From contig BOBI01000081.1 in assembly GCA_026002305.1 (NCBI GenBank), positions 1-10,118 of the forward strand: a DNA stretch of 10,118 nt. The letters run 5' to 3'. The notes under the pieces are model-generated. The model was not told the origin of the DNA. It was given only the letters and a program-made list of their open reading frames with translations, and did not search any database. A program made the position numbers and the translations under genes. Below, piece by piece: positions 1-6,517 of this stretch (position 1 is its first letter; each line of letters begins with the position of its first letter). The stretch comes from Spirochaetia bacterium (lineage in GTDB: Bacteria; Spirochaetota; Spirochaetia; Treponematales; Breznakiellaceae).

Positions 1-728
1 TTCAATTTTTCTATTTCACCTTGAATGTATTTATTTGTCGGGTATTCGGCAAGCGCTTTTTCAAACCATATAAGCGCGTCTTCCTTTTTTTTCAACCGTG
101 TGTAACCATACCCTAGCGATGAGTAAAGATCAAAAATATCGTCCTTTTGCAAATCCCCATCCCCGTATAAAATTGCGAACATATCGCGCAGCCCCCTCTG
201 CGGATCGCCTAAAATTCCCGGCCCATATATCCAACGCGACGCTATAATATACTTTGCGGCAGAATTTCTCGGATCGACAGAAAGGGATAGTTTTGCATAT
301 TTTTCAACATCCAATCCGTTTGCCATAACCCAGGAAACGGGTTTTAGCGTACAAGCTTGACCCGTATTTGCGGAAATCATTTGATAAGCCCCGCTGGATG
401 GCTTTTCTTTCGCGGCTTTTTTTGCCAGAGCCAGGCCGGTTTCAAAATGGGAAAGCGCAATATCGTTTATTTCATCAAATTGATACGCACGCCCGATTAA
501 GAATTCGCAGCGCGCAAGCATAACGTCAAGATCGGCGCCTGTTAACTTTTCTTTTGCCGTTGCGATAACGGTTTCCCCGATAGAATTTACTTCCTCCGCT
601 TTAAGCACCTGATCATAAATCGCATCCCGCAATGGAATAAACCAGTCCGGCATCTCTTCGGCCCATACCGGCGCCGCTAAAAGCGCCGTAATCAGCAATG
701 TTTTGCGCATTTCCATTTTACCAATCAT
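1..728 (-). CDS. Secreted TPR-repeat protein, 3' end cut by window edge
   Basis: The open frame runs leftward from ATG at 728 to the window edge without a stop, giving about 242 residues of an incomplete protein. The chosen start has AGGA (734-737) five bases upstream. An in-frame ATG at 746 has no ribosome binding site, and ATGs at 716 and 710 are further alternatives. The N-terminus looks like a signal peptide: basic residues (K4, R8, K9), a hydrophobic run LLITALLAAP, and a VWA|E cleavage site near residue 23. The body is helical. From about residue 195 a TPR-type unit is visible (LGYGYTRL, then DALIWFEKALAEYP), preceded by a YGPGILGDPQRGL segment like those found between TPR helices. I infer a periplasmic or envelope protein that scaffolds protein contacts. 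The partner is unknown, and I do not recognise the specific family. The TPR call is good and the function is open. Confidence 0.82.
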   Translation of the reverse strand, partial: MIGKMEMRKTLLITALLAAPVWAEEMPDWFIPLRDAIYDQVLKAEEVNSIGETVIATAKEKLTGADLDVMLARCEFLIGRAYQFDEINDIALSHFETGLALAKKAAKEKPSSGAYQMISANTGQACTLKPVSWVMANGLDVEKYAKLSLSVDPRNSAAKYIIASRWIYGPGILGDPQRGLRDMFAILYGDGDLQKDDIFDLYSSLGYGYTRLKKKEDALIWFEKALAEYPTNKYIQGEIEKL

Positions 729-838
729 ATAAATCCTGCCAACCATAAATAAATGTATAACAAATAAATCCACCCATAGATACACTCCATTCGTCCGGCA
801 GGGTTGTGTTTTTTTTAATATGTATTACACTTTAAATT
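729..838. promoter_or_regulatory. Divergent intergenic region between TPR gene and lipoprotein gene
   Basis: This AT-rich gap of 110 bases must hold the 5' signals of both divergent genes. On the minus strand it carries the AGGA ribosome binding site (734-737) of the TPR gene and a TATACA-like -10 candidate near 753-758, with no convincing -35. On the plus strand TTGTGT (804-809) and TACACT (826-831) are separated by 16 bases, and TAATAT (817-822) is an alternative -10. There is no Shine-Dalgarno sequence before the ATG at 839. No operator-like inverted repeat stands out. Confidence 0.5.
804..831 (+). promoter_or_regulatory. Candidate promoter of the M30-like lipoprotein gene
   Basis: TTGTGT at 804-809 and TACACT at 826-831 are spaced by 16 bases. 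Each matches four of six consensus positions. Transcription would start near 837-839, at or next to the ATG at 839, and the preceding 20 bases have no purine-rich ribosome binding site. If TAATAT (817-822) is the real -10, the leader would still be only about 10 bases. The call rests on pattern alone in an AT-rich region. Confidence 0.35.
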
Positions 839-3193
839 ATGAAAACAACAAACTCAATTTGCCTTGTGCTGTTTTTTTCCATTGCGTTTACCGTGCTTTC
901 TTCCTGTGATATTCCTGCCGGTAAAACACCGGGAGATGATGATTATAGGGAAGTTACGCAAACTGTACCGATGTTTGCTGTAAATACAGAAGCGTTTATT
1001 GTAAAGGCGGGTGATACGGCTGTTACCATTTTATTGGATGAAGGAACTTTTTCTTCCAACCCTACTTTGAGTATGTTCAGCATAAACGGAACCGGCGGAT
1101 TTGCTTCACTTGGAGGAGGCGCCGTTACATATAAAGGGCCCCGTCAGGTTACTATAACCGGAATAACGGCGGCTGGCGGTTCCGGTACCATGGTCTCAGG
1201 GAGTGTTGTCGGCGGCCAACGTATAACCATTGCCGCCGCCGCGCAACAAACGCAAACAAGTTATGCGATTGCCGTATCTGTAGACGCAGCGGATTTGACA
1301 GAGGCTGATTCTTTCAAAACAACGCACGCTGCGGCGCTTGCCTTAAATGTGGACACGGTAACACAAACTAATGAGGACGCCGTAAATGCGGCGTTAAACG
1401 CCTACGAGGCTTTAACGCAAGAGCAAAAGTATTTGGTTTTTACCGAAAGCAGAACACTTATCGCTTTAAAGGCGGCGATAGACGCGAAATTTGGCGCTTT
1501 GGTAACGCCGTATCCCACGCCGGTTCAAAAAATCAATTTTGCAGGCTCTACGGCAGCCGTTACCCTTTCCGGCTTAAACGGGCACAGTGTGTACATGGTT
1601 CAGTTGAATCTTGCCGCAACACCGGTGCCGTCAACTTCAAGCGTGACGGGTTCCACAGATTCAGGCGGATCGTCTTACACCCCATTCCCGGCATTTCCCG
1701 GATATATGAACAATATAAAGCCGGACGGCAGTTTTTGGACAGGCTCTTTCACCGGCAATTCGGAAGATTACATAATTGAGCCTGAAATCGGGGAACAAGA
1801 CGGATATTCCGCATCCGCCGGTGTACAAGCTGAAAGACGCGACAGCGGGCATTTACAACGGTTCATTGATAACCCGTTACCGGCTTCCGCCATTGCAACA
1901 GGCGATGCGTTTTCAGGCGGTTTTACGTTAGACAAGTCCGCAAGCGGAATTCTGCGTTCTCAAGCTATAGGTGATACAAAACAATTTTGGCTGCAGAATA
2001 GTGACGAAACTTGGCAAATAAGAAACGCGACTATGCAGGCATCCAAAGATAGATGCGCTGTTTGGGTTGCAAGCGCAAATTATGACAATGCAAGTTCTTC
2101 CAATAACGACAATAAAATCACCAAAGCGCAGGCGCAGGCCATGGCCGAAAAATTTAAAACTATATATAACCTGGAAACTAATGTTTTTGGATATGAATAC
2201 GGCGGCGGTGTCTCTACTTATAGCTCGATCTACGGCGGTGTGGACGGGGACCCCAAAATGCAAATTCTAATTTATGATATAGACTACGATTATACTCCTA
2301 CGCAAACAGGCGGGGTAATGGGCTTTGTCAATTTTATTGATGAATTTTCACAATCGGCTATTGATGCGGAAAGTATAAACGCTAAAACAAACCTTGCCGA
2401 GATACTTTATATTGACGCACATTTTGTAGACCGTTTTCCGCAGTCCGCCTATTCAACACTGGTACACGAATTTGACCACTGTATTATGTTTAACGAGAAA
2501 TTTATACAACGTGATACAGCTATGTTTTCCACATGGTATGCCGAAATGATGGCGCAGCTTGCCGAAGACTTGATCAGCCCTATGATAGGTATACCCATAA
2601 CAGAAAGCGGGCATCCTGTTATGGATCGCTTCCCGCTGTTTTTGGCTTTATACGACCAGCTTCCTGTAATGGGTTGGGGATCGGGTACTTCGGCAATCTA
2701 CACATATTCCTCGGTTTATGCTTGGGGCGCATACCTTGTACGCAACTTTGGCGGGCCAAGTTTTGTTAATAAAATGGCGAAAAACTCTTATGTTGATGTA
2801 AGTTCGATAAACATGGCCCTTCCGGGATCGACCAACTTAACCGGTGCTTTACGCAAATTCCCGGAGGCCTTTGTCTATACAGGCAGCAATATACCATCCG
2901 GTGTGTTCAGCTTTGACAAATCCGTTTTAAGCACCATTAGCGGCACAACGTATACATACAGGGCATTTGATATCCGAAAAATTCGTAATTATTATGCAGG
3001 CGATTCAGAAACCGGCTTGCCGTCTTTCTACCGCGGTACATGGATTAAAAACGCCGGAACCCAATATCCGATAGCTGCCCAGACAGCAATTGTGCAGTCC
3101 ATGCCGGAATGGCAGCGGGTATCAGGCAACCTAACCATAAGTCTTGCAAAACCTGCCGCAAGCAATGTGGAAACGTACATCATGGTGAGGTAA
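839..3193 (+). CDS. Putative lipoprotein zinc metallopeptidase, M30 (hyicolysin)-like
   Basis: This 784-residue protein begins with a lipoprotein signal: K2, a hydrophobic stretch, then TVLSSC with Cys23 as the likely lipidated residue. It is therefore probably anchored to a membrane and exposed in the periplasm or on the surface. Residues about 40-150 are rich in Thr, Gly and Val and look like beta-sandwich material. Residues about 178-216 form a helical module (AALNAYEALTQEQK) like those of bacterial surface proteins. The catalytic region follows: HEFDH at 543-547 fits the HEXXH zinc site, with His543 and His547 as ligands and Glu544 as the base. WYAEMMAQLAED supplies Glu569 as a likely third ligand, as in M30-type gluzincins. 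YSSVYAWGAYLVRNFGG downstream also fits that family. The C-terminal ~100 residues look beta-rich. The start is supported by the signal peptide, not by a ribosome binding site. The substrate is unknown. The metallopeptidase call is solid; family M30 is a recognition by eye. Confidence 0.8.
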   Translation: MKTTNSICLVLFFSIAFTVLSSCDIPAGKTPGDDDYREVTQTVPMFAVNTEAFIVKAGDTAVTILLDEGTFSSNPTLSMFSINGTGGFASLGGGAVTYKGPRQVTITGITAAGGSGTMVSGSVVGGQRITIAAAAQQTQTSYAIAVSVDAADLTEADSFKTTHAAALALNVDTVTQTNEDAVNAALNAYEALTQEQKYLVFTESRTLIALKAAIDAKFGALVTPYPTPVQKINFAGSTAAVTLSGLNGHSVYMVQLNLAATPVPSTSSVTGSTDSGGSSYTPFPAFPGYMNNIKPDGSFWTGSFTGNSEDYIIEPEIGEQDGYSASAGVQAERRDSGHLQRFIDNPLPASAIATGDAFSGGFTLDKSASGILRSQAIGDTKQFWLQNSDETWQIRNATMQASKDRCAVWVASANYDNASSSNNDNKITKAQAQAMAEKFKTIYNLETNVFGYEYGGGVSTYSSIYGGVDGDPKMQILIYDIDYDYTPTQTGGVMGFVNFIDEFSQSAIDAESINAKTNLAEILYIDAHFVDRFPQSAYSTLVHEFDHCIMFNEKFIQRDTAMFSTWYAEMMAQLAEDLISPMIGIPITESGHPVMDRFPLFLALYDQLPVMGWGSGTSAIYTYSSVYAWGAYLVRNFGGPSFVNKMAKNSYVDVSSINMALPGSTNLTGALRKFPEAFVYTGSNIPSGVFSFDKSVLSTISGTTYTYRAFDIRKIRNYYAGDSETGLPSFYRGTWIKNAGTQYPIAAQTAIVQSMPEWQRVSGNLTISLAKPAASNVETYIMVR

Positions 3194-3221
3194 AACATAG
3201 GTTTCTTTGAATTCTTTAACC

Positions 3222-3250
3222 TTGACGGGCGTTATTTTTTTTCCGATAAT
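3222..3250 (+). promoter_or_regulatory. Sigma-70-type promoter of fliM
   Basis: TTGACG (3222-3227) and GATAAT (3245-3250) are separated by exactly 17 bases, and each hexamer matches five of six consensus positions. This is the strongest promoter in the window. It lies in the 65-base gap after the lipoprotein gene. The predicted start of transcription is near 3257, only about two bases before the fliM ATG at 3259, and no Shine-Dalgarno sequence is present. It implies that the switch genes have their own promoter and that fliM is translated from a leaderless or nearly leaderless message. Confidence 0.7.
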
Positions 3251-3258
3251 AAAGTAAG

Positions 3259-4293
3259 ATGACCGAGGTTTTATCACAAGACGAGATTGACCAGCTTTTA
3301 ACGGCTATTAACGCTGGGGACGCAACCGATGCCGAGGAATTTAAACCGGCGGCGGATACCCGCAAGATCAAGATCTACGATTTTAAAAGGCCGGATAAAT
3401 TCTCAAAAGAGCAAATACGCACGGTGCAAATCATGCACGAAACATTTGCGCGCCTTACAACAACGGCGCTTTCGGCAAACCTCCGCTCCATGGTGCACGT
3501 TCACGTAGCTTCGGTCGATCAGCTTACTTACGAGGAATTTATACGTTCAATTCCCACGCCTACAACACTGGCAATTATCAACATGGATCCGCTAAAGGGC
3601 AACGCCATTTTGGAAATAGACCCGGCAATTACATTTTCAATTATAGACCGTCTTTTCGGCGGCACAGGCGAGGCAACAAAAATACAGCACGAGCTAACCG
3701 ATATTGAGCAGTCCGTTATGGAAGGCATTATTGTGCGTATTTTGGGCAATATGCGCGAGGCATGGGCACAGGTTATCGACCTGCGGCCTCGTTTGGGGCA
3801 GATTGATACAAATCCGCAGTTTGCGCAGATTGTGCCGCCTACGGAAATGGTTGTTCTTGTAACACTGGAAACAAAAGTCGGTGAAGTGGAAGGCATGATG
3901 AACTTTTGTATACCTTACCTGACTATAGAGCCGATAATCGGTAAACTTTCCGCGCAGTTCTGGTATTCTTCGGTCCGGCAGGGAACAAATACCGAAAACC
4001 TGAATATTCTAAAGGACAAACTTGTAAGCGTCGATGTTAATGTAGTAGCTGAAGTTGGAACAATCAATGTACCGGTACGCGATGTTCTTGCTTTACAGGC
4101 AGGCGATGTAATTCGCCTTTATAATGTTCGCGTAGGTGATCCGTTTTCGATTAATATCGGAACCAAGCAAAAGTTTTTATGCAGACCCGGCGTTGTTGGA
4201 AAAAAGATGGCTGTGCAGATTACTAAAATACTTGCTGATGTTGAAGACGATGAGCTTGAAGAGTTTATAACCGAAGGGGAGGAACTTATATGA
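3259..4293 (+). CDS. fliM: Flagellar motor switch protein FliM
   Basis: FliM is a C-ring protein at the cytoplasmic face of the flagellar basal body. It binds phosphorylated CheY and transmits the signal that reverses rotation. At 344 residues it has the usual family length. The N-terminal LSQDEIDQLL (5-14) is the conserved CheY-P-binding peptide, joined by a linker to the CheC-like middle domain (about residues 35-230), which holds the FliM signature DRLFGGTGEA with Gly134, Gly135 and Gly137. Residues about 251-325 (LKDKLVSVDV through KKMAVQI) form the C-terminal SpoA/FliN-like domain that packs with FliN/FliY. The last four bases overlap fliY (ATGA), so translational coupling is likely. In most spirochaetes fliM follows motA-motB-fliL; here the upstream gene is an unrelated lipoprotein. 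Identification is very secure. Confidence 0.97.
   Translation: MTEVLSQDEIDQLLTAINAGDATDAEEFKPAADTRKIKIYDFKRPDKFSKEQIRTVQIMHETFARLTTTALSANLRSMVHVHVASVDQLTYEEFIRSIPTPTTLAIINMDPLKGNAILEIDPAITFSIIDRLFGGTGEATKIQHELTDIEQSVMEGIIVRILGNMREAWAQVIDLRPRLGQIDTNPQFAQIVPPTEMVVLVTLETKVGEVEGMMNFCIPYLTIEPIIGKLSAQFWYSSVRQGTNTENLNILKDKLVSVDVNVVAEVGTINVPVRDVLALQAGDVIRLYNVRVGDPFSINIGTKQKFLCRPGVVGKKMAVQITKILADVEDDELEEFITEGEELI
4276..4284 (+). promoter_or_regulatory. Strong ribosome binding site of fliY
   Basis: A GGGGAGGAA run lies inside the end of fliM, with its GGAGG core (4278-4282) seven bases before the fliY ATG at 4290. It fixes the fliY start and shows that the organism uses classical Shine-Dalgarno initiation for internal operon genes. 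That contrasts with fliM and the upstream lipoprotein gene, which lack one. Confidence 0.85.
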
Positions 4294-5372
4294 GCGACGG
4301 CGCTCTTTCTCAAGCCGAAATAGATGCCTTATTGTCAGGCGGCGACGCACCGGCGGCTCCTGCCGCAGGCGGCGCCTCAGCCGATGCATCTGTTATCGAA
4401 GGCTTTTTAAAAGGCACAATACAATCACAATCCTCTAATCTTTCGATGATGACCGGCGGTACCGTTACGTTTAAAGGGCCGCAGGTTGGTGAAACAACCC
4501 GCGATGCTTTTTTAGGAACTATTCCCGAAACCGTTACCGTTGTAAAGGTGGATTTTACAGCCGGTTTCCCCGGGGAGCATTTATTTATTTTAAGCGAGGA
4601 AATGGCCAAAGGCATTGCCAGCCTAATGAACAAAGAAGAAAACATTACGCTGGACGAAATGGCAATGTCCGTTATCGGTGAAATCGTCTCGCAAATGGTA
4701 GGCACGCAAATTACCGCCCTTACCAATAAAACCGGTAATAAGTCTATAGCGTCAGGATCGCCTGAAGCGGCAAATATTCCCAAAGCTACGGTCGCCCTTC
4801 CACCCGCCGCTATGACGGTTGCCACCTACGATATTGATTTAGGCAACGGCGCCACCGGAAAGATTTGGGAGGTAATGGGACCGGCTGTTTCATCGGGTAT
4901 TGCCGGTGCGTTGAACGGCCCTGCACAGGGCGCTGCGCCTATAGGCGTTCCGCCGTTAAGCGCGATGGGGCAGGGCATGATAGGCGCTCAGCCTGCAGGA
5001 CATATAATGGGAGGCGGGATGTCCAATATGAACAGCGGCTCTTACGGGGTTCCGCCGAATATGCAGTCGGTTCAATATCCAAAACTGGCTAATCCCATGT
5101 CCAGCCGTGAACAGGGAAATATCGGTTTGCTCATGGATGTCTATATGGAGATGACCGTTGAGCTTGGACGAACAAAAAAACTCATCAAAGAGATTCTTTC
5201 AATGGGCGAAGGTACGATTATCGAGCTTGATAAACTTGCCGGCGAGCCTGTAGACATACTTGTAAACCATAAACTTATAGCGAAAGGCGAAGTTGTCGTT
5301 ATTGACGAAAACTTTGGTGTCCGTGTTACCGAAATAGTCTCGCCCATGGAACGCATGGGCGATCTGTCCTAA
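4290..5372 (+). CDS. fliY: Flagellar motor switch protein FliY (CheC-like/FliN fusion)
   Basis: FliY is the spirochaete/Firmicute form of FliN, a C-ring subunit. At 360 residues it is close to the ~380 of Bacillus FliY. The N-terminus repeats the FliM-type peptide LSQAEIDALL (6-15), a possible second CheY-P docking site. Residues about 36-200 resemble the CheC/FliY middle domain, followed by a flexible Gly/Met/Pro/Asn-rich linker (about 205-270). The FliN/SpoA domain occupies 277-360, from NIGLLMDVYMEMTVELGRTK to GVRVTEIVSP. In the CheC phosphatase motif [DS]xxxExxN the sequence reads SVIGEIVS, so Ser127 and Glu131 are kept but the catalytic Asn is Ser134. The first-helix site also lacks the Glu/Asn pair. 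CheY-P phosphatase activity is therefore unlikely and a structural role is favoured. The start is fixed by a strong GGAGG and a 4-base overlap with fliM. Confidence 0.95.
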   Translation: MSDGALSQAEIDALLSGGDAPAAPAAGGASADASVIEGFLKGTIQSQSSNLSMMTGGTVTFKGPQVGETTRDAFLGTIPETVTVVKVDFTAGFPGEHLFILSEEMAKGIASLMNKEENITLDEMAMSVIGEIVSQMVGTQITALTNKTGNKSIASGSPEAANIPKATVALPPAAMTVATYDIDLGNGATGKIWEVMGPAVSSGIAGALNGPAQGAAPIGVPPLSAMGQGMIGAQPAGHIMGGGMSNMNSGSYGVPPNMQSVQYPKLANPMSSREQGNIGLLMDVYMEMTVELGRTKKLIKEILSMGEGTIIELDKLAGEPVDILVNHKLIAKGEVVVIDENFGVRVTEIVSPMERMGDLS

Positions 5373-5376
5373 CGGG

Positions 5377-5382
5377 TATAAT
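5377..5382 (+). promoter_or_regulatory. Consensus -10 hexamer before the HD-GYP gene
   Basis: A perfect TATAAT lies in the 20-base gap between the fliY stop and the next ATG at 5393. No acceptable -35 is found 15-19 bases upstream and there is no extended TGn, so it may be weak, activator-dependent or fortuitous. If used, transcription would start near 5389, leaving a leader of about four bases. The AGG at 5385-5387, five bases before the ATG, could instead act as a weak ribosome binding site on an fliM-fliY read-through transcript. Confidence 0.35.
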
Positions 5383-5392
5383 ATAGGCAATA

Positions 5393-6514
5393 ATGGCTGA
5401 CTTCAGTGTAGAATCCTTGCCGGTAAATCATTATTTCTCAGAACCGCTGATGTTAGATGATAGATATGTACTTATGGCGCAGGAAATGCCGGTAACAGCC
5501 AGTCTTAAGAAAATATTAACTGACTGGCGCGTTAAAACCGTCCGCAGTAACGGCACTGCGCAGGAAACTTATCATGGCGCAAAGGGAGAGCAAAAGAAGG
5601 ACTCGGTTTATTTTTTAAATGATACTGATAAGCTGCGGCACGCCGAAGAGTTTTACATAGATTTTCAGAAATACACAACAGAAATATTTGACAAATTCTC
5701 GTCAAACAACAGGGTAACCTTTGATATGGTTGCCGAGAAAATAAAAGATGTCTGCGAAGAAGTACGGATAAACAAACGCTTTTTGCTGCAGGTTCAAAAT
5801 GATATACCCACCAGTAACGATGAAAGATTTCTTGCATCTCACGCTGTTAAATCGACAGTTATATCAATTGTTATAGGCGCGTATTTAAAATTACCCACGC
5901 ACCGTCAGATTGAATTAGGCGTAGCCGCCTTGCTGCACGAAATAGGCATGGTTCGTCTGCCTAAAAGTATACTGCTGAATAAAGGTGATTTATCGGTAAA
6001 AGACAAGGAAACGCTTATGTTGCACCCGGCACTGGGTTTTGAAATGTTAAAGAATTTGGATTTTCCCATGGTGGTATGTGCCGCCGCGCTTGAACATCAC
6101 GAGAGGGAAAACGGGGCGGGTTATCCGCGTAATATTTTTGGTAACATCATAAGCCTTTACGGAAAAATAATTGCCGTAACCTGTTCTTATGAAGCCATAA
6201 CCGCAAAAAGACCCCACAGAGAAGCGCAGGATGCCTATGTAGGGGTTACGGATTTGCTGCGCAATGACGGCAAACAATACGACGATTCCGTGCTTCGCGC
6301 TTTGGTATTTTCACTTTCTGTTTATCCGATAGGGCAGTTTGTTCTTTTAACAAACGGGCAAAAAGGGCAGGTGGTTGATGTTAATCCTAATGATCCGCGC
6401 TATCCGGTTGTACAGGTTATAGGCGAACAAACCCTAGACGGAAGAAATAATATTATAAAAACTGTAGCCGGCGGTATTCATATTCAAAAACCTATAGACA
6501 AAACCGAAGTATAA
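5393..6514 (+). CDS. HD-GYP domain protein with degenerate metal site
   Basis: This 373-residue cytoplasmic protein has no signal peptide or membrane segment. Residues 1-~110 form an N-terminal region typical of HD-GYP proteins (a short beta-rich start, then helices). The HD-GYP domain covers about 145-330. Residues fitting the metal-binding set are His150, His182, His211 and the His235-His236 pair, followed by the intact HHERENGAGYP signature (GYP at 243-245). Active enzymes of this family hydrolyse cyclic di-GMP. Here the defining HDxGK is HEIGM (Glu183 for Asp, Met for Lys). The later VxDxxDA ligand motif reads VTCSYEA, with Cys264 where a metal-binding Asp is expected. Residues ~300-365 match the usual C-terminal extension (SVYPIGQFVLLTNGQKGQVV). 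Its place 20 bases after fliY suggests a link to motor control. It may be a reduced-activity enzyme or a binding-only sensor. Domain call is firm; activity is uncertain. Confidence 0.9.
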   Translation: MADFSVESLPVNHYFSEPLMLDDRYVLMAQEMPVTASLKKILTDWRVKTVRSNGTAQETYHGAKGEQKKDSVYFLNDTDKLRHAEEFYIDFQKYTTEIFDKFSSNNRVTFDMVAEKIKDVCEEVRINKRFLLQVQNDIPTSNDERFLASHAVKSTVISIVIGAYLKLPTHRQIELGVAALLHEIGMVRLPKSILLNKGDLSVKDKETLMLHPALGFEMLKNLDFPMVVCAAALEHHERENGAGYPRNIFGNIISLYGKIIAVTCSYEAITAKRPHREAQDAYVGVTDLLRNDGKQYDDSVLRALVFSLSVYPIGQFVLLTNGQKGQVVDVNPNDPRYPVVQVIGEQTLDGRNNIIKTVAGGIHIQKPIDKTEV

Positions 6515-6517
6515 TAT

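Noticed and set aside
728..746. Earlier in-frame ATG at 746 for the TPR protein
   Set aside because: It has no ribosome binding site, while the ATG at 728 has AGGA at five bases and gives a better-proportioned signal peptide.
3233..3240. Run of T residues after the lipoprotein gene, considered as an intrinsic terminator
   Set aside because: No stable stem precedes it, and the run falls inside the 17-base spacer of the fliM promoter.
4310..4825. Open frame of 171 codons on the minus strand
   Set aside because: It is antisense to fliY, whose identity and start are secure, and its translation has no recognisable domain.
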